From Marinomonas polaris DSM 16579 (lineage in GTDB: Bacteria; Pseudomonadota; Gammaproteobacteria; Pseudomonadales; Marinomonadaceae), in the NCBI RefSeq assembly GCF_900129155.1, contig NZ_FQVF01000003.1:344734-408733 (forward strand): DNA of 64,000 bases, given 5' to 3'. Below the pieces are notes generated by a model. The model saw only the letters and a list, made by a program, of their open reading frames with translations. It made no database searches and was not told the origin of the DNA. Below are positions 50,232 to 60,976 of this stretch, piece after piece. A program made the translations under genes and the position numbers. Each line of letters starts with the position of its first letter. Position 1 is the first letter of the stretch.

Positions 50232-52817
50232 TTAAGGAATAGCATGTATTTTTTCATTATATCTGACTTCTATTTGAGAGTTATTCAGCCATGTTTCGAA
50301 TTCAATTGGATTAAGTGCCTTGGAAAACAAAAAGCCTTGTACAACGCCGTAGCCTTGCTCTTTTAAAATACTACATTGCTCTTGACTTTCAACGCCCTCA
50401 GCCACTACATCTAATTTCAAACTGTGTCCTATATGCAGCACTGCCAAGCTTAAAGCTCGACTGATATCATCTGTTTCAAGTTCAGAAACAAAACTCTTAT
50501 CCAATTTCAGCTCTTTGAAAGGAATTTTTCTTAAATAACTAAGACTTGAGTATCCTGTTCCAAAATCATCAATTGAAAAGCTAATACCTTTACTATGAAT
50601 ATCTTTTAGAACTTGCATCGTTCTTGGATTTGTATCAAGTAAGACACTTTCTGTTAATTCAAGAGTAAGATCTAGTGCTACTAAGTTATGATATTCCAAT
50701 TCACTTGTTATTAAATTGCAAAGATCTATGTCATGAAAATTAAGCGGGGATAAATTCACAGATACGGTTGGTATAGCTATACCTTTTTTTCTCCAGACTG
50801 CAAGTTGTTGGCATGCCTCTCTCAATAGCCAACGACTAAGATCAGTAATCAATCCACATTCTTCTGCAATTTTTATAAAACGTGTAGGGGGAACTGCACC
50901 AAACTTAGGGTGATTCCATCTAGCAAGAGCTTCAACTCCATACAAACTACCAGTACTAATTTTAATTTGAGGCTGATAATTAAGCTCTAATTGGTTATTT
51001 GAAATTGCTTTTTGAAGTTCAACTTCGAGCTCTTGCCTTTCTAGTGCTAATTGATTTAATTTATGGCTAAAAAAAGAAAATCGTCCTTTACCCTGTTTTT
51101 TTGCTTGATACATCGCCATGTCTGCTCGATGAATTAGAGTGCTGATATCATGACCATCTTCAGGATAAATGCTGATACCGATGCTAGCAGAGGGTATAAT
51201 TTTATTGCCATCAATCTCTATTGGATGTGAAAATGATAACCTCAAGTCTTCAATAAAATTATTTAGCTCTATCGCGCTTCTATCTAAAACAATTAATAAG
51301 AATTCATCTCCTGCTAATCGTCCACAAAGATCTGAATTTATACATTTTTGATTTATTCTAGTAGCAATCTCAATAAGTAATCTGTCACCTACATGGTGAC
51401 CAAAAGAATCATTAACTAGTTTAAAGCGATCTAAATCTATAAAGAGTACAGCAAGCACACTGTTATTCTGCTCTACATTTCTTATAGCCTGTTGTCCACG
51501 AGCATGCAAAACACTTCGATTTGGCAAATTTGTTAAACTGTCATAGTAAGCAAGATGTCTTATGCTTTCACGCTGCTTCTCCCTATCGAAAGCTAAAGAG
51601 CATAATGGAGCAAGCACCTTGACTAGTTGACGCTCAAATAATGATGGTGGATTATTATTTTTTGTATAAAAAGCAATAACACCTACAGGTTCGCTTTGAT
51701 TATCTTTAATAGGAGAGGACCAACAACCTTTATAACCGAAGGGTAAGATAGGTCTCCTAGTATTATTCCATAATGAATCACTATTAACATCAACATCAAC
51801 ATCAGTAACAAGTACTGGCAAACTGCGATATGCCGCAATACCTGAAGATGCAATTTTACTATCCAATGGAATTTTCTGTAAGAACTCCCTGTAATCCCTC
51901 GGTAATTTTGGCGAGGATAAAAGTTGAAGGTAATTACCATTAACTAATAAAATTGCAGGAGTAATATCGTCGACTATCCGACTAATTTCGTGGCAGACAG
52001 ACTCCATAATCATCTCTAGAGGCTCATCCCTAGCAAGAGAGCCAACAATTTTGGAGTGCAATACTTCATGAATTTTTGTTTGAGTAATATCGGATAAGAT
52101 TGCAACAATGTTAGTGAGCTCTCCAGCTTCATTAAAAACAGGATCAACCATCACAGAACACCAAATTTTTCTCCCACATTTACTCTTAATAAGTTCATCG
52201 ATCTTGACCTCAACACCGTTTAGCAATGTATGTCTTAAGTCTATAATTCGGTCTTCACTAAAGTGAGGTGCAATAACAGAAATGGGGGTATGCCCCAAAA
52301 GATCGTCATTTTCATATCCTAAAAGAGTCGAGAAACCCTCATTAATGTAAACAACTTTCCAAGAAGCGTCGGTAATCAATATTGCGTTACCTGTTTTATC
52401 CGTTACTAAGGAGAGCATCTCAACCCGCTTACGTTCAATAACAGAAGATGTTACATCTTGAATAAAAGCGGTATACAAAAAAACACCGTCAACATTCACT
52501 TTTGAGATGGACATTGATCCCCATTTTTTAGAACCATCTTTGCAGACGATCTCAACATCTCGGTTTGTACCGACAATTTTATTCTCACCGGAATTTCGAT
52601 TAGCATCAACATAACTATCATGATTAGGCTTAATGCTATCAGGGACAAGAATTTTTACATTTTTTCCGATAACTTCTTTTCTTTTGTACCCCCACATTTT
52701 TTCTGCTGAATAGTTATAAAAGACGATATTATTTTCGGGGTTAATTACAACCACACTATCAATTGCTTGTTCAAGGGTCTCTACAAACAAATCAGATAGC
52801 AAATTCTTAGCTGGCAT
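50232..52817 (-). CDS. DosP-like PAS-PAS-GAF-GGDEF-EAL c-di-GMP enzyme (copy 2)
   Basis: An 861-residue paralog of the protein at 16769-19348, very similar along its whole length; the GAF region (~330-370) differs most and carries a three-residue Asp-Val repeat insertion. Domain order is PAS, PAS, GAF, GGDEF (RLAGDEF), EAL (VEALARW, VNLSP, LELTES, DDFGTGYSS, LKLDKSF, AEGVES). His66, Thr84 and Arg86 of the first PAS are the same as in copy 1, so both keep the proximal heme His but not the distal Met of DosP. It is divergent from an intact Aer-like receptor. Confidence 0.92.
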   Translation of the reverse strand: MPAKNLLSDLFVETLEQAIDSVVVINPENNIVFYNYSAEKMWGYKRKEVIGKNVKILVPDSIKPNHDSYVDANRNSGENKIVGTNRDVEIVCKDGSKKWGSMSISKVNVDGVFLYTAFIQDVTSSVIERKRVEMLSLVTDKTGNAILITDASWKVVYINEGFSTLLGYENDDLLGHTPISVIAPHFSEDRIIDLRHTLLNGVEVKIDELIKSKCGRKIWCSVMVDPVFNEAGELTNIVAILSDITQTKIHEVLHSKIVGSLARDEPLEMIMESVCHEISRIVDDITPAILLVNGNYLQLLSSPKLPRDYREFLQKIPLDSKIASSGIAAYRSLPVLVTDVDVDVNSDSLWNNTRRPILPFGYKGCWSSPIKDNQSEPVGVIAFYTKNNNPPSLFERQLVKVLAPLCSLAFDREKQRESIRHLAYYDSLTNLPNRSVLHARGQQAIRNVEQNNSVLAVLFIDLDRFKLVNDSFGHHVGDRLLIEIATRINQKCINSDLCGRLAGDEFLLIVLDRSAIELNNFIEDLRLSFSHPIEIDGNKIIPSASIGISIYPEDGHDISTLIHRADMAMYQAKKQGKGRFSFFSHKLNQLALERQELEVELQKAISNNQLELNYQPQIKISTGSLYGVEALARWNHPKFGAVPPTRFIKIAEECGLITDLSRWLLREACQQLAVWRKKGIAIPTVSVNLSPLNFHDIDLCNLITSELEYHNLVALDLTLELTESVLLDTNPRTMQVLKDIHSKGISFSIDDFGTGYSSLSYLRKIPFKELKLDKSFVSELETDDISRALSLAVLHIGHSLKLDVVAEGVESQEQCSILKEQGYGVVQGFLFSKALNPIEFETWLNNSQIEVRYNEKIHAIP

Positions 52818-53136
52818 CGAAAAACCCTTCTGAACTATAAATTTAAATAATATAAGTATTCATTAATATATAAAAAAATATTGTTTAATATAAAAACAAT
52901 ACACTAGATCTAAGTAAAAAAAAATGCAATACATGTACATAAACACACATAAATTTACACAAAAACACAATTATAAATATAGATTATATAAGATTGAGAT
53001 AATTTATCCATATCTCAAAAAAGTTATTATAAATAATTTTTATATGTGTTTTATATATATTTTATAAAATAAATATTTATTAAAAAAATAATATAATGTA
53101 GATTATTTAATATATTTTAAATTTCGCGGTCCTAAT
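52818..53136. promoter_or_regulatory. AT-rich divergent promoter region of the c-di-GMP/receptor pair
   Basis: This 319-base region holds no gene. Parts next to both start codons are similar to 19352-19634, as expected for a duplicated module. TGAGATA and TATCTCA form a small inverted repeat near 52994-53016. Confidence 0.5.
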
Positions 53137-54714
53137 ATGAAAAAATACACAGATAACTCCCGAGAAATTAGTTTTCCAGAAAATGTAAGACTCATTACAA
53201 CAACTGATTTGAATGGCGATATCACCTATGCAAATGATGCTTTTGTTAATGTTTCTGGCTACACAAGAGATGAGCTAATAGGTCAGCACCACAACATTAT
53301 TCGACATCCAGATATGCCAAAACAGGCGTTTGTTAATCTTTGGGAAACAATCAAATCTGGAAAATCATGGAGAGGAATGGTCAAAAATAAATGTAAGGAC
53401 GGTTCATTCTATTGGGTTGATGCCTATGTAACTCCAATTTTTGATCACAGTGGAAAAATGATTGAGTACCAATCCGTCCGTAGCCTGCCATCGGTCGAAT
53501 CAAAATACAGAGCTGAAGTTGAATACAGAAAATGGAAAACTGGTAAACCACCAATTCGAGCTAAAAAACCGTTACTATCTTGGGAAAAGCGCCTTCTTAT
53601 TTCAATAGCTTTTCCATTTTTAGTTTTGGCAACTATAGATCTAGCAAATGATGGAGTATTTCAGGCTTGCATAACAATGACTTTTGGTTTGGTTTGTATT
53701 ATTTTAGCAAAGATATGGCTATCACCGTTCAGAAAGCTAATTAAAGGAAATAATTCGAAATCTGGACATTTACTTTTAACTTATCTATTTACAGGAAGGA
53801 ATGATGAGTTAGGTAAAATAGATATGATGTTAACTAGTCAACAAGCTGAAATGCGAGCGATTATAGCAAGATTAGATAATAGTTGCTTTTATATAAGGGG
53901 AGCTAAAGATCGCTCTGACTCTTGTATTAGCGATGCAAGTTTAGCGGTCTCAGGTCAAAGTGATCATGTCAAAGAAATATCACTAGCAATGAAAAAAATG
54001 ACTGATAGCCAGCAACAAGTAGCAACTGCTTCGACAGACACTTTAGAGGCTTCAATTGAGTCACAAAACGCGACACTAAAAGGCAAAGATCAATTAAACC
54101 AAATGATTACATCAATTAATCAATTGGCTAAGTCTCTTGAACAAACTCATAGAACAATATCCGCATTAGCTGTAAGTAGTGACAACATAGTAAAGGTAAT
54201 TGATGTAATAACGGCAATAGCCGATCAAACAAATCTTTTAGCATTAAATGCAGCTATTGAGGCAGCTCGAGCAGGAGAAGCTGGTCGTGGTTTTGCCGTC
54301 GTTGCTGACGAGGTTAGAAATTTAGCCTTTCGTACCCAAGAGTCAACACGTGATATTCGAGGCATAATATTAAGTTTAGAAAGCGATACCGAAGCTTGCG
54401 TTAAATCTATAGGGGATGGTGTGTTAGCATCAGAGCAAACAGTAAAACTAGCAAGAGAAACAGACAAAGCATTTGAATTGGTGTTGAATTCAGTTCAAAA
54501 CATAAACCTGCTTGCTACTAATGTTGACATGGTAATGTATGAGCAATCGAAAATTAGTGAGCAAACTAGCCAGAAAATGGCTGTAGTTCAGGAAAGCGCA
54601 AAATTTGCAGTCGAATCCAACAACACTTTTAATAAACACGGAGCTCAGTTAAGTAGACACTTAGATAGCTTAGACTTATTAACAAGTCACTTCTCGACTA
54701 GTTTGAATCGATAA
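53137..54714 (+). CDS. Aer-like PAS methyl-accepting chemotaxis protein
   Basis: A 525-residue receptor. The N-terminal PAS (~15-115) has [30 protein letters not shown] and [11 protein letters not shown], the pattern of the FAD-binding aerotaxis receptor Aer. A hydrophobic hairpin (~150-190) anchors it with both ends in the cytoplasm. The signalling hairpin has the tip [20 protein letters not shown] followed by [15 protein letters not shown]. There is no periplasmic sensor. It probably follows redox or oxygen and is divergent from a GGDEF-EAL enzyme. A decayed copy lies at 19635-20441. Confidence 0.93.
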   Translation: MKKYTDNSREISFPENVRLITTTDLNGDITYANDAFVNVSGYTRDELIGQHHNIIRHPDMPKQAFVNLWETIKSGKSWRGMVKNKCKDGSFYWVDAYVTPIFDHSGKMIEYQSVRSLPSVESKYRAEVEYRKWKTGKPPIRAKKPLLSWEKRLLISIAFPFLVLATIDLANDGVFQACITMTFGLVCIILAKIWLSPFRKLIKGNNSKSGHLLLTYLFTGRNDELGKIDMMLTSQQAEMRAIIARLDNSCFYIRGAKDRSDSCISDASLAVSGQSDHVKEISLAMKKMTDSQQQVATASTDTLEASIESQNATLKGKDQLNQMITSINQLAKSLEQTHRTISALAVSSDNIVKVIDVITAIADQTNLLALNAAIEAARAGEAGRGFAVVADEVRNLAFRTQESTRDIRGIILSLESDTEACVKSIGDGVLASEQTVKLARETDKAFELVLNSVQNINLLATNVDMVMYEQSKISEQTSQKMAVVQESAKFAVESNNTFNKHGAQLSRHLDSLDLLTSHFSTSLNR

Positions 54715-54758
54715 TTTTTTGGTAAAACCTTGATTTACATTGAGATAAGTACAGCTAA

Positions 54759-54779
54759 GGAACACATGATCAAGTCGAG
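54759..54779 (+). repeat. Possible solitary IS5-like end
   Basis: GGAACACATGATCAAGTCGAG closely resembles the outer end of the IS5-like element at 61662 (GGAAACATACGATCAAGTTGAG). It is preceded by CTAA, the usual IS5-family target. No transposase sequence follows. Confidence 0.4.
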
Positions 54780-54909
54780 ACTAATGCATATAAAATGTGG
54801 GCAGTAGTATTGAGTCGTTGGGTGACTTCAGCGACAGAATAACCGCCCTCATTAACCGCTTATCTATTTAAACGTTAGTAGCCTTCTAGTAAACCCTTAT
54901 AATTCCAGT

Positions 54910-56511
54910 TTACTCCTGCAAAAATGACGATAGTTGATTAACATGAGATTGTGTCTCATTGATTAATAACCCTATCTGAACAGCGGCTTCATTTGAAGTT
55001 TTGGCCAAATTACGCACTTCGTCAGCCACCACTGCAAAACCTCTTCCCGCTTCACCAGCCCTCGCTGCTTCGATCGCAGCATTTAAAGCCAACAAATTCG
55101 TTTGATCAGCTACGGCATTTATCGTTGTAACGGTTGTCTGAATCTTGCCAAGAACCGACGACATTGAATGATGAGTTTCACTAACAAGTTTATTTCGAGA
55201 TGACACATTGCTACCAAAAACAATGTACTTAGAAATATCACCATTCAAATCCGTTATTGACGAAATGACACAATCTAATACCACCTCAGCGCCATTATGA
55301 TTTAATTTCATCATTACTGCTGTGGCTTCACCTTTTTCAATTTTCTGAATACGTGGTTTATCTAGGTAGTCTTTTAAATTGCCAATCACCAATTGTATTT
55401 GAGTGTCATTCTCAATATTCAGCTGCTTTTTCGTGTAATCATTCGCAGAAATAAACTGGCCATTTTGGTTAAATTCCAACACCGCTGAATGACTACTGAT
55501 GGCATCTCTTTGATTAATTTGCTCCAATACCTGTCGTTTAATTTCACGCACATCAGAGCTAACTCCAACAAAGCCAGTGTGTTCACCAGATTTGTTAAAA
55601 ATAGGATTCACCGACAAAACGATCCAGTAAGGCACGCCACTCTTATCAAAATTCAATATTTCTTCGTAAAAAGGCTGTCGTGCTTTTAAGTTTTTCGAAA
55701 TCCGCTTAATGGTTTCTTTGTCCGTCTGCTCCCTTTGCAATAGAAAACTTGGCTTCTTCCCCTTCACTTCTTCCAAGGTATATCCTGATAAAGTTTCAAA
55801 GCCTGGATTGACGTATTCGACAAAACCATTTTTATCTGTGATCAATACACTTGTACTAGTATTACTGACCACCTGAGAAAGCAATTTGAGCTGTTTGTTA
55901 TTGGTATTATCAGATCGTTTAGATAGAACAAAGGCGCTTAATTTTCCTTTTTCTGAAGCAAGAAGGTGATGATGAACATGAACATAAACGTCTTGCTTTT
56001 CAGATAAACAAAGTAAGCCGTCCTCGCTGTTAGAAGCCGTATTAAGAACTTCCAATAGTTGAGTGTCTTTATGGTCTAAATACAGAGAATCACTATTTAT
56101 TGAATCAAAGTTAGCTGTAACAAGCTTGTTATTCAGATCAAAAACCGCATACGAATCCTGACCTAAACCTATTAATTTTTGCCAGTTTAGCTCAGCCAAA
56201 ATCGGCTCAGAGACCGGTTCGAAAACATAAAGCACACAAGACTCAAGGTGCTTAATCGTAAAAGGGGTTGTTTGCAACTTAAAATGCAACCCTTTATCGC
56301 CTTTGATGTAATCACTACTTTTGTCGTGATGCTTCAACAAAAAAGTAAGGGCTTGATTATCATCGGATTTGTTAAACCTTTGGCTTAACGAACCATAAGC
56401 CTGATTGCTGGCAATAACTCTCTGTTCTCTATCAACAATGACTGCAGCGTCTTTATGAGTGATAACTACTTGCTCTGCCATTATTTTTGTATTTTTTGAA
56501 CTAAACCACAT
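54910..56511 (-). CDS. Cytoplasmic multi-PAS chemotaxis protein with short signalling domain (BdlA-like)
   Basis: A 533-residue protein without membrane helices or signal peptide. PAS-like domains occupy roughly 10-110, 115-210, 215-330 ([35 protein letters not shown]) and 335-445. The C-terminus has only ~90 residues of MCP signalling domain: [20 protein letters not shown] and [10 protein letters not shown], ending soon after. The long methylation helices are absent. This layout resembles BdlA, a biofilm-dispersal receptor in Pseudomonas. The helix after the tip is intact, so it looks like a short receptor, not a truncated gene. Confidence 0.88.
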   Translation of the reverse strand: MWFSSKNTKIMAEQVVITHKDAAVIVDREQRVIASNQAYGSLSQRFNKSDDNQALTFLLKHHDKSSDYIKGDKGLHFKLQTTPFTIKHLESCVLYVFEPVSEPILAELNWQKLIGLGQDSYAVFDLNNKLVTANFDSINSDSLYLDHKDTQLLEVLNTASNSEDGLLCLSEKQDVYVHVHHHLLASEKGKLSAFVLSKRSDNTNNKQLKLLSQVVSNTSTSVLITDKNGFVEYVNPGFETLSGYTLEEVKGKKPSFLLQREQTDKETIKRISKNLKARQPFYEEILNFDKSGVPYWIVLSVNPIFNKSGEHTGFVGVSSDVREIKRQVLEQINQRDAISSHSAVLEFNQNGQFISANDYTKKQLNIENDTQIQLVIGNLKDYLDKPRIQKIEKGEATAVMMKLNHNGAEVVLDCVISSITDLNGDISKYIVFGSNVSSRNKLVSETHHSMSSVLGKIQTTVTTINAVADQTNLLALNAAIEAARAGEAGRGFAVVADEVRNLAKTSNEAAVQIGLLINETQSHVNQLSSFLQE

Positions 56512-56725
56512 AAAATTCCACTATTTCACTGTTTTAATTAAGAATTTTTCAAATATTGATACGCTTGAAAACATGTTTTGGATCACAAAAAGGCATTGTC
56601 AACTTATCGGATTGAGCTAATTAAATTCGACCAAATACTCCTTAACTTAAATTTTGGACGCAACTAACCCTACCCCACTCTACAAAGGATCGTTCATGAA
56701 AAGCTCTATAATGGATAGCTTTGAG

Positions 56726-56928
56726 TAGACGAAGAGTTTCGTAACCTACAATAATACTTCGAAATGCAAGTCATTCTTCGATATCCCGAAAGCTCAGTGT
56801 GGAACGGTGGTAAAGCTAGACTGTATGGCTGATGATTTGGCAGGATAACGACAACCTGCATAGATGTTTGAGTTTTCCATCTCAAGATTACCGCATAATT
56901 GTTAGAGATTCTGTTAAGTTGACAGTAT
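56726..56928 (-). mobile_element. IS6-family transposase remnant, copy B
   Basis: The minus strand encodes MENSNIYAGCRYPAK and, after a one-base deletion, SHTV*LYHRSTLSFRDIEE and VGYETLRL, matching IS6-family transposases. It is homologous to 49952-50135, and the two end at the same transposase codon. The outer end, TACTGTCAACTTAAC, abuts a fic gene fragment, so it was inserted in or beside that gene. Confidence 0.8.
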
Positions 56929-57095
56929 CGCTCGATGGGGATTTTGAGCATGGTATTAACACGACTCAATACCATAGCGTTGCCAAAGTAAGTAAGCCTA
57001 CAGCTACTCGCCACTTGGCTACTTTAGTTCAACAAGGGTGCTTGATTAGATCTAAATCTGATGGACGTAGTACCCAGTATTTGCTCGTTCAGTAA
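56929..57095 (+). pseudogene. C-terminal fragment of a Fic family protein
   Basis: About 54 residues, from LDGDFEHGINTTQYHSVAKV through SKPTATRHLATLVQQGCLI to GRSTQYLLVQ, match the winged-helix C-terminus of Fic proteins, where family members read LLDGDFEGG...GGRSTYY. The catalytic part is missing; an IS6 remnant lies directly upstream. It cannot be the missing end of the fic gene at 31371 without a rearrangement. The rest of 56512-56725 shows no gene. Confidence 0.75.
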
Positions 57096-57224
57096 AAACT
57101 GAGCTTATCAAAATGAGGGTGCTGTCTGGTCAGTTAAAACTAATACAAGTTATGAGCCACTCAGACCCTAGCAGTAAAAATTCCTCCCTAAGTTCTTACT
57201 GGGTCAGGCTCGAAAGAATAAAGC

Positions 57225-57255
57225 AAAAACGCCGAGCTACTAGCTCGGCGTTTTC
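57225..57255. terminator. Bidirectional terminator
   Basis: AAAACGCCGAGCTA-C-TAGCTCGGCGTTTT is a near-perfect GC-rich stem with A and T runs on either side. It follows the minus-strand receptor gene by about 17 bases. Confidence 0.85.
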
Positions 57256-57271
57256 CTTTTAGCTTGATAAC

Positions 57272-58825
57272 TTATCGCTTAAATCCAACAACCAAATCTT
57301 TAAGTTGATTTGCTACATTATCTAATTCTTGCACAGCCTCTCCTGCTTCAATGGATTTCCCAGTACAATCTGTAGACAATGAAGATATGTTAATGATCTG
57401 CCTATTAACTTCATCAGAAACTAAAGCCTGTTCTTCAACTGCAGCTGCCATTTGTACCGACATATCAACAATTAAGTTCATATCATCAGCAAAGCTATTC
57501 AGCATTGTTTCTGTCTCACTTACATTAATTAAACCATTCTCTGCGGAAGAGCTACATTGCGCAGCAATAGCAACAGAATTAGAAACAGAGTCTCTAAAAT
57601 GAGTAATTATCGAGTAGATTTTCTTGGTCGACTCTTGTGTGCGTTGTGCCAATTGCCTCACTTCATCGGCAACAACCGCAAAACCACGACCATGCTCTCC
57701 TGCGCGGGCCGCTTCAATCGCCGCATTAAGCGCCAGCAGGTTTGTTTGCTCTGCAATTTGCTCAATAATACCGGCAGCATCAGCAATATTCGTTGTCTGA
57801 GATTCAAGTTCTTTTATTGAATTCGTAATATCTTCAACACTGCCGTTTAAAGAAGCTATTGAGTGCTTAGATCGACTGGATAACTCGACACCTTTAGTAA
57901 CCTTCTCCCGTGCAACAGTGGCATTTGTTGCGGTCTCTTGCACATGTTTAGATACTTCAAAAATGGCCGTGCTCATTTCATTCATTGCTGCTGCAACTTG
58001 CTCTGTTTCACTGGACTGTTTATCCATATAAAACTTCGTATTATTCGTCGCATCTAATCCTACTTTTGACTCTCTACTCAATTCATTTGCTGAGTTTTCA
58101 ATACGACTTAGCACTGTATTTAAATGAGATAACTCACTCAGAATACTGACTTTAATACGTCCTATTGAAGAGACATCATCAGTGTATGTAGCAACGGCCA
58201 CAGGATGGCTAAATGATTCTTTAAGTAAATCGTCTATAGATGATAATGATTTCTTGAATGAGTAATTTTGATAACTAAAAAAAACTAAAACATTTAGTAA
58301 GATTGCAGAGAGTAGTAATGCGCTATTATCTTCAAAAACAAAAAAACTAGAAATCAAGCAAGTTAAAAAAACCATCAAACTATAAACCCCTTGAGGGATT
58401 TTCAATTTCGATTTTTTATTAGCATTAAGTCTTGAGTAATACTCATCTGCTCTAATCACATCCTCAGGTTTAGGCGTAACACGCACACTTTCAAATCCAA
58501 CTACTTTACCAGACACCGTTATCGGTGTTACATAAGCATTCACCCAATAATGATCACCATTTTTACATCTATTCTTTACTAATCCCATCCATGGCTTACC
58601 AGACTTCAGATACTCCCACATTATAGAAAATGCTTGAGGAGGCATATCTGGATGACGAACAATATTATGCGACGAGCCAACAAGCTCACTCCGATCAAAC
58701 CCACTTATTGCAACGAACTCATCGTTACAATAAGTTATTATGCCTTTTAAGTCTGTAGAGGTAACAAGCGTTGTTCCTGCAGGAAGGATAACCTCTCGAT
58801 TGGTAACTGGAAGATTTTTTTTCAT
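57272..58825 (-). CDS. Aer-like PAS methyl-accepting chemotaxis protein
   Basis: A 517-residue receptor with an Aer-type PAS (~15-115: [41 protein letters not shown]), a hydrophobic hairpin at ~150-190 and a C-terminal signalling domain with [20 protein letters not shown] and [20 protein letters not shown]. It is related to the receptor at 53137 but not a close duplicate. Its start lies three bases after the stop of the PAS-EAL gene, so the two are co-transcribed. Confidence 0.93.
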   Translation of the reverse strand: MKKNLPVTNREVILPAGTTLVTSTDLKGIITYCNDEFVAISGFDRSELVGSSHNIVRHPDMPPQAFSIMWEYLKSGKPWMGLVKNRCKNGDHYWVNAYVTPITVSGKVVGFESVRVTPKPEDVIRADEYYSRLNANKKSKLKIPQGVYSLMVFLTCLISSFFVFEDNSALLLSAILLNVLVFFSYQNYSFKKSLSSIDDLLKESFSHPVAVATYTDDVSSIGRIKVSILSELSHLNTVLSRIENSANELSRESKVGLDATNNTKFYMDKQSSETEQVAAAMNEMSTAIFEVSKHVQETATNATVAREKVTKGVELSSRSKHSIASLNGSVEDITNSIKELESQTTNIADAAGIIEQIAEQTNLLALNAAIEAARAGEHGRGFAVVADEVRQLAQRTQESTKKIYSIITHFRDSVSNSVAIAAQCSSSAENGLINVSETETMLNSFADDMNLIVDMSVQMAAAVEEQALVSDEVNRQIINISSLSTDCTGKSIEAGEAVQELDNVANQLKDLVVGFKR

Positions 58826-58828
58826 TTT

Positions 58829-60793
58829 TTAGTCGCTCAAATTTGATATATCGGTGGGCTTACCAAAATAATAACCTTGAAAAAAATCACATTTCATTTC
58901 TTTCAATATCACCACCTGTTGATTACTTTCCACTCCCTCCGCTACCACTTTCATTCCATTAAGATGCGCAATTTTTATAATAGATTCGACCATACCATCA
59001 CCTCGATATGCGCCTAAAGCATCTATAAAAAGCTTATCGATTTTCAAATAGTTAATGTTAAATGATGTAAGATAACTCAGTGATGAATAGCCCTTACCAA
59101 AATCATCTAAGGAAAAGCTAACACCTTTATTTCGCAACAAATCAATATTGGACCGTGCATTACCACTGTCATCAATTAGAGAATCTTCTGTAATTTCAAT
59201 ATCAATGAAATTCAAATCAATATCGAATGCTTTAGCACTCTCTTCTATTAATCCAACGATAAAACATGAATTAATAGAAATAGATGACATATTTATAGAA
59301 ATTGACATTTTTTGTAACAGTGGATTTTCTGAAATAGCTTTAAAAGCTTTGATGATAATTTTCTTATCAACCAACTCCATTAAAACTAAATTATTAACGG
59401 CACTAATTATCTCAACTGGTGAGACCCATCCTATTACCTTACTATTCCATCTCATTAACGCTTCATAACCATAGACAGAAAAATCTTCAGATTTTATCTT
59501 AGGTTGAAAATACAAAACAACTTCATCATCCATAAATTTTATAACATTACTTTCAATGTATTTTATTCTATTAATACTATCCTCGACTGAAGCATCGTAA
59601 TACGAAAAAACAACATTATTATTAATGGCATATCTAAGTGAGAAATCAGTTCTCCTCAAAATTTCATCAATATTTTTACCTACACCATTATCATGATAAT
59701 CACAAAATCCAACTATGAATTTTTTATTCACAATAAAATCAATTGAAAGAGCTAAGTCCGATATATTTTTTACAATTTCATTAAAGAGACTAGGGATTGG
59801 AAGATATGTCTTTTTCACGCAACTTAAAAATGAATAGTCACTAATTTGAATGGTGTAATCCACACATTCCACACTCTCGATCAAATTGAAAATGGTATAA
59901 ATTGACTTCGTCAGAAAGTCTCGATCAAATATTTTTTTATTCACTTCAACCATTTCAAATCGAGCACGAAAAAAATAATAATCGTCTAAATTAACCCCCT
60001 TACTTTCTAATAAAAACCTTAGATAATTAACATTAGGAAGCTCGGTAATAGGATCATACATCTTAGCTTTTAAAAGTGATTCACTGATTTTTTCAGATTC
60101 TGTACGATCAATACCTACAATCTGAATCCTATCATTAGATGCAAGTTTAAAATTCCAATCTATCACATGACTTTTTCCATCAATTTCAATAGACGACTTG
60201 GAAATAGAATAAAAACCATCTTGCAAAGTTTTTTGGATGATATGCTCAAATTTGTAGTTTTCAAAACAATCTATAATAAATTTATTTGAATCGAAGAATC
60301 CGCTTTCAGAAAATAAGACATTTGACTTTATCACTAATCCATTTTTATCGATGGACGCTATATATAAGCCTTCATAATTAGATAAGTTATCATAGTTTTC
60401 CATTGTCTCATTCAGATCATTTTTGACTGAATAATAAGGCGTCATATCATGGCAAATACCTATATATTTCAAATTACCACTTTCATCTTCAGCCTTACCA
60501 ACCGACAAATGCATCTTAAACTCTTGGCCATCACTCTTCTTTCCAACAACTTCACGACCGATTCCTATAATTTTGGCATTACTCGTCTTTCTATAGTTCT
60601 CAAGATAACCATCATGCTCCATTGCTATCTTTTTCGGCATGAGAATAGATATATTTTTCCCTACAACGATATTTTCTGCATAGCCAAACAGTTTTTCAGC
60701 TGAAGGTGAAAATGCCTCAATTATACCCATATTATTAATGACAATAATGGCATCAACTGCTGATTTGAAAATTGAGTCGTAAAAATTACTCAA
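58829..60793 (-). CDS. PAS-EAL c-di-GMP phosphodiesterase with degenerate GGDEF
   Basis: A 654-residue protein started by TTG 60793 with AAGGATAAGG upstream; the PAS begins at once, so no later start is suitable. PAS 1 (~5-120) has the FixL-like motif EHDGY with His60 at the proximal heme-ligand position and GIGR with Arg80 at the distal Arg position. A cyclase-like domain (~245-400) lacks the GGDEF motif (ISDYSF stands there). The EAL domain (~405-650) keeps YEALMRW, INMSS, IEITED, DDFGKGYSS, LKIDKLF, AEGVES and QGYYFGKP. It is the first gene of the operon with the Aer-like receptor and probably hydrolyses c-di-GMP in response to oxygen. Confidence 0.9.
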   Translation of the reverse strand: MSNFYDSIFKSAVDAIIVINNMGIIEAFSPSAEKLFGYAENIVVGKNISILMPKKIAMEHDGYLENYRKTSNAKIIGIGREVVGKKSDGQEFKMHLSVGKAEDESGNLKYIGICHDMTPYYSVKNDLNETMENYDNLSNYEGLYIASIDKNGLVIKSNVLFSESGFFDSNKFIIDCFENYKFEHIIQKTLQDGFYSISKSSIEIDGKSHVIDWNFKLASNDRIQIVGIDRTESEKISESLLKAKMYDPITELPNVNYLRFLLESKGVNLDDYYFFRARFEMVEVNKKIFDRDFLTKSIYTIFNLIESVECVDYTIQISDYSFLSCVKKTYLPIPSLFNEIVKNISDLALSIDFIVNKKFIVGFCDYHDNGVGKNIDEILRRTDFSLRYAINNNVVFSYYDASVEDSINRIKYIESNVIKFMDDEVVLYFQPKIKSEDFSVYGYEALMRWNSKVIGWVSPVEIISAVNNLVLMELVDKKIIIKAFKAISENPLLQKMSISINMSSISINSCFIVGLIEESAKAFDIDLNFIDIEITEDSLIDDSGNARSNIDLLRNKGVSFSLDDFGKGYSSLSYLTSFNINYLKIDKLFIDALGAYRGDGMVESIIKIAHLNGMKVVAEGVESNQQVVILKEMKCDFFQGYYFGKPTDISNLSD

Positions 60794-60976
60794 AACCTTA
60801 TCCTTTTAAACAGTATTAAAAAATAAAACCACATTTAAAATAAAAATATGACATATGAAAAAAGACATTAATCAATATAATTTACAATGCTATTAATAAT
60901 CAGCACAGAAAAAGATTGAGAAAAACTTATTTTTTTAAAAAATAATATAAAGTTCATTTTCTCGAATTATATGATT

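Noticed and set aside
56929..57095. A new small winged-helix regulator.
   Set aside because: The sequence matches the C-terminal end of Fic proteins and has no start of its own; it is a fragment next to an IS6 remnant.
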